In this document: piece by piece, positions 1 through 5,487 of the stretch
Position numbering within the stretch: the first letter of the stretch is position 1
Layout of the letters: each line of letters opens with the position of its first letter
Assembly (NCBI GenBank): GCA_013139395.1
Contig: WTAX01000299.1
Location: 1-5,487, forward strand
Direction: 5' to 3'
DNA: 5,487 nucleotides
Source: Gammaproteobacteria bacterium
GTDB lineage: Bacteria; Pseudomonadota; Gammaproteobacteria; GRL18
Notes under the pieces: generated by a model
The model's database searches: none
What the model was told of the DNA's origin: nothing
Seen by the model: the letters and a program-made list of their open reading frames with translations, nothing else
Program-made: the position numbers and the translations under genes

Positions 1-28
1 TATCTCAATGGAAAATATGATGACTTTT

Positions 29-1327
29 TTATTTTGGCAGAGTAAAACAGCAAGTGAATTGACTACCTTTGCCTGTTTTACTTTCTATTTCCAGAACGGC
101 TTGATGGTGGTTCATGATATGTTTCACAATAGATAAACCCAGGCCGGTGCCGCCTTCACTGCGTGAACGGCCTTTATCGATGCGATAAAAGCGTTCAGTG
201 AGGCGTTGCAGATGTTGTGCTTCAATACCTTCGCCATTATCCTTTACAGAAAAATAAGCCTTATTATTTTTTTTATACCAGCGTATTTTAATGAGTCCTT
301 TTTCCGGAGTGTAACGAATAGCATTACTGATTAAGTTGGTGAAGACACTGCGCAGTTCGGTCTCATTACCTGCTATCATCAGTTTATTATCTAATTCAAT
401 GTCTATCTGGTGTTGCTTTCCTACATTCAGTACCCGGGCATCATTAATAATGGTTTCAATGATAGTTGCTATGGGTAATAGAATGCTGCTAATTTGTTTG
501 TCGGTATCGGCTTCGAGTTTTGACAGTATCAAGAGGTCCTGAATCAGGTTCTCCATTCGATGAGATTGTTTCTGCATAGTCTGTATGGGAGATAAAAATG
601 TTTCATCTTGTGCAAAACGTTCCTCAAATGTTTCAAGATAACCGCTAATGACGGTGAGTGGTGTGCGTAATTCATGAGAGACATTAGCAATAAAATCAGC
701 TCTCATTTTATCAATCCAGTAAAGTCGGCTAATGTCTCTGGCCAAAAGTAATCTGGAACCTTTGATATAGGGTTTTATTCTAATAGAATAAATTCTATTT
801 TTATCTATGGGAGAATGTAATTCGATTTGATCTTCTTCATGGCCATCTGTTAACAAATCCTCTAATGCGGGATCTGATAATATTTTGGTTATTTTCTTAC
901 CTATAGATTTTTTCTTTTTTAAACCTAAAAATAACAGAGCATTTTTGTTAAACCACTCGATTTCATTATCCTGATTTAAAATCACTACGGAATCAGGAAT
1001 TACATTAAAAAAAGCTCGATAATTATCTAAAAATTTAATTAATTTTTTCTGTCTGTTGCGACTGGTTTGCTGCAGCTTGATAAGTTGATTACAGATCTCT
1101 CGCCAAACACCAATAGTTATTATCAGGTGAGAACATTTTTTTGATCTTAACCAGTCAACTAATTGAAACAGGTGATAGAAATGCCAGAAGAGATATAACA
1201 ATAAACCTAATGAAAAAATTTGCCAGCTATTTCCTGTTGATTTACTCAGATGAAAAGACAAAACTAACAACAGTGAAACCACCAGGATTTCTATGATTAA
1301 AGCAAAAATAAGTTTATTAGAATTCAT
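29..1327 (-). CDS. phoR: Phosphate regulon sensor histidine kinase PhoR
   Basis: Inner-membrane sensor kinase that autophosphorylates and passes phosphate to PhoB when phosphate is scarce, and dephosphorylates PhoB when phosphate is plentiful. The 432 residues match the usual PhoR length (about 430). In order: two membrane segments (about 5-25 and 35-54) with almost no periplasmic loop, as in PhoR; a charged linker (about 60-105); a PAS domain (about 105-200, with PDSVVILNQ and the EWFN stretch); the HisKA helix with phospho-accepting His218 in NVSHELRTPL; and the ATPase domain with N box NLISNAIRYTP (331-341), G1 DNGEGI (363-368), F box ERFYRID (378-384) and G2 GGTGLGLSI (392-400). All catalytic motifs are intact. 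The ATG is fixed by an in-frame TAA only 6 nt upstream; no convincing Shine-Dalgarno sequence is seen. It lies 194 nt downstream of phoB, presumably in the same transcript. PhoR senses through the Pst transporter and PhoU in known systems; neither is in this window. Confidence 0.95.
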   Translation of the reverse strand: MNSNKLIFALIIEILVVSLLLVLSFHLSKSTGNSWQIFSLGLLLYLFWHFYHLFQLVDWLRSKKCSHLIITIGVWREICNQLIKLQQTSRNRQKKLIKFLDNYRAFFNVIPDSVVILNQDNEIEWFNKNALLFLGLKKKKSIGKKITKILSDPALEDLLTDGHEEDQIELHSPIDKNRIYSIRIKPYIKGSRLLLARDISRLYWIDKMRADFIANVSHELRTPLTVISGYLETFEERFAQDETFLSPIQTMQKQSHRMENLIQDLLILSKLEADTDKQISSILLPIATIIETIINDARVLNVGKQHQIDIELDNKLMIAGNETELRSVFTNLISNAIRYTPEKGLIKIRWYKKNNKAYFSVKDNGEGIEAQHLQRLTERFYRIDKGRSRSEGGTGLGLSIVKHIMNHHQAVLEIESKTGKGSQFTCCFTLPK

Positions 1328-1379
1328 AAGTTTTTACGTGAATCTGGCTAAATAACTGTTCCTAAATGGTATACATGGA

Positions 1380-1455
1380 GCATCAGAAACTGTCACTTAT
1401 TATTTGGTGATTTTATGCCAATATGAGCCCAATAGTGAGTGACAGTTTCTGATGC
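1380..1455. repeat. 76-bp element with perfect 18-bp terminal inverted repeats (MITE-like or hairpin)
   Basis: Positions 1380-1397 (GCATCAGAAACTGTCACT) are the exact reverse complement of 1438-1455. The pairing continues inward to 1407/1428 with one true mismatch (1405/1430) and two positions (1398/1437, 1400/1435) that pair as G-U only in a plus-strand RNA. The central 20 nt are unpaired in this fold. No T-run follows either arm, so it is not a typical intrinsic terminator. The size, sharp arm ends and intergenic site fit a miniature inverted-repeat element. The only flanking direct repeat I see is the dinucleotide GA (1378-1379 and 1456-1457), which is too short to be strong proof. It sits inside the phoB-phoR transcript, where it would fold into a long hairpin. 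Confidence 0.7.
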
Positions 1456-1521
1456 GAATAGTAAATGAATAATGCTCACGTGTTGGAACACATATTTAGC
1501 GGCTATTAGAGACAAAAAAGA

Positions 1522-2229
1522 TTATTCTTGTGCAGAAAAACGGTAGCCGCTGCCTCTGATTGTTTGTACCAGATGTTCTTGTTTATGTTCAGCCAGAACT
1601 TTTCTTAAACGACGAATATGTACATCAACGGTTCGTTCTTCAACATAAACATCTCCTCCCCAAACTCGGTCTAATAGTTGTGAGCGTGAATAAACACGAT
1701 CGGGATGATGCATAAAATAAGATAATAATTTGTATTCAAGAGGTCCAAGAGCCACTTTTTTTCCTAAACAGGAAATTCGTTTATTTTCTTCATTGAGCTC
1801 TAAATCAGCCATGCTGATGATTTCAACCTTATCACCACCTGTGCGTCTAAGTACAGCATTAATTCGGGCAATGAGTTCCTTGGTTGAAAAAGGTTTAACG
1901 ACATAGTCATCCATGCCGGCATTGAGGCCCTTGATTTTGTCTTTTTCTTCTGACTTTGCTGTCAGCATTATGATGGGTATTTTAGCTGCGTCACCATTTA
2001 TGCCCGGGGCATCTGTAGAGCGTAATTCTTTGGCAAAATCGACGCCATTCATACCCGGCAGCATCCAGTCTAAAAGGATTAAATCAGGTGTCTGGTTTAC
2101 TATTTTCTCACGAGCCTGATTGACATCTTCTGCCTCATCAAGAATAAAATCACTATTAAAAAATGAAAAACGAACCATCTCACGAATGGCTTTTTCATCT
2201 TCTATTATTAAAATATTTTTTTTACTCAT
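1522..2229 (-). CDS. phoB: Phosphate regulon response regulator PhoB
   Basis: Cytoplasmic transcription factor of the OmpR/PhoB family; phosphorylated by PhoR, it dimerises and binds Pho boxes to activate phosphate-scavenging genes. 235 residues. The receiver domain (about 4-125) has acidic pocket Glu10/Asp11, phosphorylation site Asp54 in LLDWMLPG, switch Thr90 and Lys112 in VKPFS. The winged-helix domain (about 135-233) has GPLEYKLLSYF, the recognition helix TVDVHIRRLRKVL (200-212) and the wing RGSGYRF (225-231), all nearly identical to E. coli PhoB. One difference is a receiver loop about six residues longer before PIIMLTA (about 71-84, rich in Gly, Ala and Asp). The ATG at 2229 is the only sensible start, since an in-frame TAG lies just upstream (2248-2250). 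The Shine-Dalgarno sequence is weak and the leader AT-rich. It is the first gene of phoBR and is preceded by a Pho box promoter, so it is probably autoregulated. Confidence 0.96.
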   Translation of the reverse strand: MSKKNILIIEDEKAIREMVRFSFFNSDFILDEAEDVNQAREKIVNQTPDLILLDWMLPGMNGVDFAKELRSTDAPGINGDAAKIPIIMLTAKSEEKDKIKGLNAGMDDYVVKPFSTKELIARINAVLRRTGGDKVEIISMADLELNEENKRISCLGKKVALGPLEYKLLSYFMHHPDRVYSRSQLLDRVWGGDVYVEERTVDVHIRRLRKVLAEHKQEHLVQTIRGSGYRFSAQE

Positions 2230-2266
2230 ATCATTTAATTTTAAAATCTATCAATTTCAATGGCTT

Positions 2267-2278
2267 CACTAATTAGTG
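2267..2278. repeat. 12-bp perfect palindrome in the phoB leader
   Basis: CACTAATTAGTG reads the same on both strands. It lies 38 bp upstream of the phoB start codon, in the untranslated leader predicted from the Pho-box promoter. It could be an operator for a dimeric regulator, or chance in AT-rich DNA. I do not recognise it as the site of a known regulator. Confidence 0.3.
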
Positions 2279-2291
2279 TTCATAGCATTTG

Positions 2292-2306
2292 GCATTAGTA
2301 TAATGC
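2292..2306. repeat. Inverted repeat GCATTA-GTA-TAATGC with an embedded TATAAT
   Basis: A perfect 6-bp inverted repeat with a 3-nt centre. On the plus strand it contains TATAAT (2299-2304), identical to a sigma-70 -10 box and pointing toward ybbA, but there is no good -35 at 16-18 bp (the best is GTGTTC at 2276-2281). A ybbA promoter here would give a leader of about 170 nt and would run head-on into phoB transcription. Its left arm can pair instead with AATGCC at 2325-2330. It may be a regulator site, an RNA hairpin in the phoB leader, or a weak promoter; none is proven. Confidence 0.3.
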
Positions 2307-2361
2307 GCTTATGATGTAATATTCAATGCCCTATGTGTAAGATTATTGTTATTGTTGTGCG

Positions 2362-2367
2362 ATTTTA
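2362..2367 (-). promoter_or_regulatory. -10 box of the phoB promoter
   Basis: On the minus strand this reads TAAAAT, five of six matches to the sigma-70 -10 consensus. It lies exactly 10 nt downstream of the Pho box, the spacing found at PhoB-activated promoters such as E. coli phoA. The -35 position is taken by the Pho box and has no good hexamer, as expected when PhoB replaces the -35 contact. Transcription would start near 2355, giving a phoB leader of about 125 nt. Confidence 0.6.
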
Positions 2368-2377
2368 AACACTGAAT

Positions 2378-2395
2378 GTTACAGCTTTATGACAA
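2378..2395 (-). promoter_or_regulatory. Pho box (PhoB binding site) upstream of phoB
   Basis: On the minus strand the site reads TTGTCATAAAGCTGTAAC. It matches the E. coli consensus CTGTCATAAATCTGTCAC at 15 of 18 positions, with two 7-bp direct repeats (TTGTCAT and CTGTAAC, each 6 of 7) separated by the 4-bp AT-rich spacer AAAG. The orientation is toward phoB and the downstream -10 box is correctly placed, so phosphorylated PhoB probably activates its own operon. An effect on the divergent ybbA gene is possible but not shown by the sequence. Confidence 0.75.
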
Positions 2396-2408
2396 GCATG
2401 GCTGAGTA

Positions 2409-2437
2409 TTGCTAATCGGATTTATTCAATGTATCGT
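2409..2437 (+). promoter_or_regulatory. Possible weak sigma-70 promoter for ybbAP
   Basis: TTGCTA (2409-2414) and TATCGT (2432-2437), separated by 17 bp, each match the sigma-70 hexamers at four of six positions. It would give a short leader of about 35 nt before the ybbA start. The match is modest and could be chance; the alternative is the TATAAT at 2299-2304. Confidence 0.25.
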
Positions 2438-2468
2438 TGAAGTCTTTAAATAGACACTATGTAGAGTC

Positions 2469-2473
2469 AGAGG
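2469..2473 (+). promoter_or_regulatory. Ribosome binding site that decides the TTG start of ybbA
   Basis: AGAGG lies 6 nt before TTG at 2480. The frame is closed upstream by TAG at 2462-2464. The first internal ATG (2579) would remove the first 33 residues, including the strands before Walker A, so TTG is the supported start. Confidence 0.65.
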
Positions 2474-2479
2474 TTTCTT

Positions 2480-3187
2480 TTGTTATACGCCCAGCATCTA
2501 GCAAAACATATTATTACCCCTAATGCTCGTCTGGATATTTTAAGAGATGTTAATTTTCATCTTAAAGCCGGAGAGTCGATGGCTATTACCGGGGCATCGG
2601 GGTCTGGTAAATCAACACTCCTGTCTATACTGGCCGGGTTGGATACACCCAGTTCGGGGCAGGTTAAAATTGCCGGTCATTCGCTGACTGAACTGGATGA
2701 AGAGGCCAGAGCGCTGCTTCGACAAAATAAAATTGGTTTTGTCTTTCAATCCTTTCATTTGATCCCGGCTTTAAATGCGCTGGATAATGTCATGTTGCCT
2801 TTGGAGTTAAAAGGGCAAAAAAATGCGCAGCAACAGGCATTAGACTTATTAGCAAGGGTAGGTTTATCACAACGTAGTGAGCATAGGCCGGTACAGTTAT
2901 CCGGAGGTGAGCAGCAGCGAGTGGCTATCGCCAGAGCATTTGCCGGTCAGCCGGAAATATTATTTGCTGATGAACCTACGGGTAATCTGGATCAATTAAG
3001 TGGCGAGACTATCATAAAACTATTGTTTGAACTTAATCAGGAGCAGGGCACAACATTGGTTTTAGTAACGCATGATCACTTATTAGCACAAGCCTGTCAG
3101 CGACATTTTTATCTGGATCAGGGCTTTTTAAGTGAGCAGTTAAATGAATTTTCTGCTGATGCTTCAGCTGCTCGTTCCGGTTGCTGA
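2480..3187 (+). CDS. ybbA: ABC transporter ATP-binding protein YbbA
   Basis: Cytoplasmic ATPase of a LolD/MacB-like ABC system that powers the permease encoded next. 235 residues, close to E. coli YbbA (228). All motifs are present: Walker A GASGSGKST (38-46, Lys44), Q-loop Gln90 in FVFQSFHLIP, signature LSGGEQQR (140-147), Walker B ILFADEP (160-166, catalytic Glu165), D-loop GNLD (168-171) and switch His198 in LVTHD. The stretch DEEARALLR and the segment from GFVFQSF to LNALDNV are typical of YbbA, separating it from LolD and FtsE. Translation starts at TTG with AGAGG 6 nt upstream. The last 20 or so residues form a poorly conserved polar tail. It ends 3 nt before ybbP, so the two are co-transcribed and probably translationally coupled. 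Substrate unknown; in E. coli the pair is associated with the esterase TesA, which is absent here. Confidence 0.93.
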   Translation: MLYAQHLAKHIITPNARLDILRDVNFHLKAGESMAITGASGSGKSTLLSILAGLDTPSSGQVKIAGHSLTELDEEARALLRQNKIGFVFQSFHLIPALNALDNVMLPLELKGQKNAQQQALDLLARVGLSQRSEHRPVQLSGGEQQRVAIARAFAGQPEILFADEPTGNLDQLSGETIIKLLFELNQEQGTTLVLVTHDHLLAQACQRHFYLDQGFLSEQLNEFSADASAARSGC

Positions 3188-3190
3188 TGT

Positions 3191-5487
3191 ATGTGGCATA
3201 TCTTCAGGCTGGCGATTAAATTTTTTAAACGTGAGTTATACAATGGTGAGCTCAGTTTGTTAATGCTGTCTCTGCTGATAGCGACCGGCAGTTTAAGCAG
3301 TATCGGGTTTTTAATTGAGCGTATTGATGGTTCTATGAATCATCATGCCAACCAGCTTAATGGCGCCCAGCTGGTGCTGAAGTCCTCCACGGAAGTCCCT
3401 GCACTATGGCTGGAAAAAGCACATCAACTACAGCTTAAACAAGCAAAAATGCTGGTGTTTCCCAGTATGCTGGTGGTAAATGATGAATTTAAACTGGCGC
3501 AAATTAAAGCCGTATCCGCTAATTTTCCTCTGCAGGGTGAGCTGCTTGTTAAAAAGCAGGACATTAATAATAAAAATATAGTAAATAAAGAGTTAGTACA
3601 AATCACAAAAGCACCGCCCGAAGGTGAAATCTGGCTGGATAAACGACTGGCGTTATTTTTTAAGTTGTCATTTGCTCAGCAGTCAACGTCAACATCCACA
3701 AATAAACAACTGATTGAATTAGGTGATGCTCAGTTTAAAGCCGCTGGACTGTTAGAACGTGTACCCGGTCAGTCAAACTCCTTGTTTACTATTGCTCCTG
3801 CTGCAATGATTAATTTAGCCGATCTGCACAGGACAGCGACTATTCAGCCGGGCAGTCGAGTGGATTATATTTATTTCTTTTCCGGCAATAGCTCAGATGA
3901 TCGGCAAAGCCTGTCAGATTATCAGCAATGGCTAAAAGCAAAACTGCGCACTGGTCAGTCGCTGCGTACCGGAGTGGAAGACTTTAAGGCGGTTAATGCC
4001 AGTTTAAATAAAGCGGCAGATTATCTCTCTCTGGCTGGTGTGTTAACACTCTTATTATCGGCCATTGCTATCGCTATCAGCAGTCATCGTTATGGTCAAA
4101 AACAATATAAAAATAATGCGATTATGCTATGCCTTGGCTTTAGTGAAAAAAACATACTATTTATAGAAGTGTCAAAATTAATGACCTTAGCTTTGATAGG
4201 GAGCTTTTCTGGTATCGTATTGGGTTATCTGGTGTATCTTGCTTTATTGAGTGTTTTGGGTGACGCCTTGATCCAAAGTGAAAGTCACTTTTTTCTGATG
4301 CCTGTTCTGGTCAGTATGACAAGTGGTGTGTTTTTGTTGTTGACTATTTCGATGGCAAATCTGGTGAGAATTAAAAAATTATCACCAATGGGATTGATTA
4401 GAAACGATTTGCTGTCCAATGCCAGTATCTCTGAGGTGGTGAATAATAAACTGTTTTATTTGATCAGTGTTGCCGGTCTGGTTTTTATCTCTATCTGGTA
4501 TAGCGGCAATACTCAGTTAACGCTTATTTTTTATTTAGTCTTATTATTAAGTGCGCTGTTGTTTTATTTTTTTGCAAAGCTTTTGTTAGTGCAGATTATT
4601 CACTATGGAAGACGTTTTCAACTGATCAATCGTTTATCATTATTGAATCTGGAGCGTCATAAACCGGCGGTATTGCTGCAGGTAACCAGCTTCAGTCTGA
4701 TCTTTTCACTCATTATACTTATCTTTCTGGTGCGTACTGAACTGCTTGATAATTGGCAGAAACAATTCCCGCAGGGTACTCCGAATCATTTTGTGATCAA
4801 TGTGCAGACCTATGAGCGTGCAGCATTTGAATCCTATCTGGAACAACTTCACATAAAGACTCAGGGTTTATACCCTATGATCAGAGGGCGCTTAACTCAT
4901 ATTAATCACTTAGCCATTAATCAGGCCGTACCCGAGGAGGCCAGGTCACATAATGCTCTGCATCGGGAACTTAATTTAAGTGTCAGTGATGCCTTAATGA
5001 CAGCCAAAAAGTCACCCGATCTGTTGCCGGAGAATACCCCCATATCAATTGAAAAAAATCTGGCCAAAGCGCTTAATATTCATTTAGATGATAGCCTGAC
5101 ATTTAATGTGGGCTCAAACTCTATTACAGGTCGTGTGGTACACATCAGGCAGGTAAAATGGGATTCATTTCAGCCGAATTTTTATATTATTTTCTCGCCG
5201 GGACTTGTCGAAAAATACCCGATGAGCTGGATTGCCAGTTTTTATCTTGGGCAGGATGATAAGCATCAGTTAAATCAACTCATGGCACAATTTCCAGGCA
5301 TTACCATTATTGAGGTGGACGAAGTCTTAAGAGAAATTCAGTTTATTATTAATAAAGTCTCAGCAGCCATTGAAGTGATTTTTATTTTTATCGTGATTGC
5401 CGGAGCGTTAATTTTAAGTGCTTCTTTATCATCAACCATGGCTTCAAGAATGTATGAAAACGCAATTATCCGAACTCTGGGTGCCAG
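3191..5487 (+). CDS. ybbP: ABC transporter permease YbbP, FtsX/MacB type (partial, 3' end outside window)
   Basis: Large inner-membrane permease partner of YbbA. The frame is open from ATG 3191 to the window edge (765 complete codons). E. coli YbbP has about 804 residues and ends 80-odd residues after the motif equivalent to RTLGA (761-765), so the last two membrane helices are probably missing here. Visible layout: TM1 about 21-43; a first periplasmic domain about 44-275, with FPSMLVV and the KAVSANFPLQGELL region typical of the family; TMs about 277-297, 322-355, 367-390, 420-437, 441-468 and 493-515; a second periplasmic domain about 516-722 with SIEKNLAKALNI, VKWDSFQPNF and WIASFYLG; then TM about 725-748 and the FtsX motif ENAIIRTLGA. 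The two FtsX-type halves reflect internal duplication. An earlier ATG at 3187 opens only a 10-codon frame and is rejected. No strong Shine-Dalgarno sequence is seen, consistent with coupling to ybbA. The gene is cut by the window, not broken. Confidence 0.92.
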   Translation, partial: MWHIFRLAIKFFKRELYNGELSLLMLSLLIATGSLSSIGFLIERIDGSMNHHANQLNGAQLVLKSSTEVPALWLEKAHQLQLKQAKMLVFPSMLVVNDEFKLAQIKAVSANFPLQGELLVKKQDINNKNIVNKELVQITKAPPEGEIWLDKRLALFFKLSFAQQSTSTSTNKQLIELGDAQFKAAGLLERVPGQSNSLFTIAPAAMINLADLHRTATIQPGSRVDYIYFFSGNSSDDRQSLSDYQQWLKAKLRTGQSLRTGVEDFKAVNASLNKAADYLSLAGVLTLLLSAIAIAISSHRYGQKQYKNNAIMLCLGFSEKNILFIEVSKLMTLALIGSFSGIVLGYLVYLALLSVLGDALIQSESHFFLMPVLVSMTSGVFLLLTISMANLVRIKKLSPMGLIRNDLLSNASISEVVNNKLFYLISVAGLVFISIWYSGNTQLTLIFYLVLLLSALLFYFFAKLLLVQIIHYGRRFQLINRLSLLNLERHKPAVLLQVTSFSLIFSLIILIFLVRTELLDNWQKQFPQGTPNHFVINVQTYERAAFESYLEQLHIKTQGLYPMIRGRLTHINHLAINQAVPEEARSHNALHRELNLSVSDALMTAKKSPDLLPENTPISIEKNLAKALNIHLDDSLTFNVGSNSITGRVVHIRQVKWDSFQPNFYIIFSPGLVEKYPMSWIASFYLGQDDKHQLNQLMAQFPGITIIEVDEVLREIQFIINKVSAAIEVIFIFIVIAGALILSASLSSTMASRMYENAIIRTLGA

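Noticed and set aside
336..542. 68-codon plus-strand open frame within phoR
   Set aside because: Antisense shadow of the phoR coding region, with no recognisable domain or ribosome binding site; the opposite strand encodes the conserved kinase domain.
1388..1397. CTGTCAC in the arms of the inverted repeat, resembling half a Pho box
   Set aside because: No second 7-bp repeat follows at 11-bp spacing on either strand; the match is explained by the inverted repeat itself.
1480..1491. GTGTTGGAACAC inverted repeat between phoB and phoR
   Set aside because: Arms of only 5 bp with a 2-bp centre and no nearby promoter or T-run; expected by chance at this length.
1511..1524. Run of T on the minus strand just after the phoB stop, as a terminator
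   Set aside because: No GC-rich hairpin precedes the T-run, and phoR follows on the same strand.
1913..2119. 68-codon plus-strand open frame within phoB
   Set aside because: Antisense to the conserved PhoB receiver domain; its composition is explained by that gene.
2277..2295. TGTTCAT and TTGGCAT as a possible plus-strand Pho box for ybbA
   Set aside because: The repeats are 12 bp apart instead of 11, match poorly, and end only 3 nt before the TATAAT instead of about 10.
2442..2455. Imperfect 14-bp palindrome GTCTTTAAATAGAC before ybbA
   Set aside because: Only four outer pairs plus one inner pair, in AT-rich DNA; too weak to call an operator.
3424..3606. 60-codon minus-strand open frame within ybbP
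   Set aside because: Lies opposite the first periplasmic domain of YbbP, with Ser/Leu/Cys-rich content typical of an antisense shadow.

Overview
The window looks like chromosomal DNA of a Gammaproteobacterium of low to moderate GC content (about 40% by eye). This rests on the close match of all four proteins to the enterobacterial types PhoR, PhoB, YbbA and YbbP. The genus cannot be fixed from the sequence.

Left part (29-2229, minus strand): a phosphate-starvation two-component system, phoB then phoR in transcription order. Histidine kinase and response regulator are both full length with all catalytic residues present. They are separated by an unusually roomy 194-bp gap. That gap holds a 76-bp element (1380-1455) ending in perfect 18-bp inverted repeats, which may be a small mobile (MITE-like) element or an intra-operon hairpin.

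Middle (2230-2479): a divergent intergenic region. On the minus strand, facing phoB, is a good Pho box (2378-2395, 15 of 18 positions matching the E. coli consensus). It is followed after exactly 10 nt by a -10 box (TAAAAT), the layout of PhoB-activated promoters. phoBR is therefore probably autoregulated. The roughly 125-nt phoB leader holds a 12-bp palindrome and competing GCATT/AATGC inverted repeats.

Right part (2480-5487, plus strand): a two-gene ABC transporter operon. ybbA is the ATPase, with a TTG start and a good ribosome binding site. Three nucleotides later comes ybbP, a large FtsX-type permease that is cut by the window edge after 765 codons, probably 80-odd codons short of its end. 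In E. coli ybbAP is divergent from the esterase gene tesA; here phoB takes that place.

Functionally, phoBR senses phosphate limitation and activates the Pho regulon. YbbAP is a non-canonical ABC system thought to act on hydrophobic molecules at the inner membrane or periplasm, not in classical import. Nothing ties the two operons together except the shared 250-bp promoter region. No wholly unknown system is visible; the most unusual items are the inverted-repeat element inside phoBR and the structured divergent promoter region.
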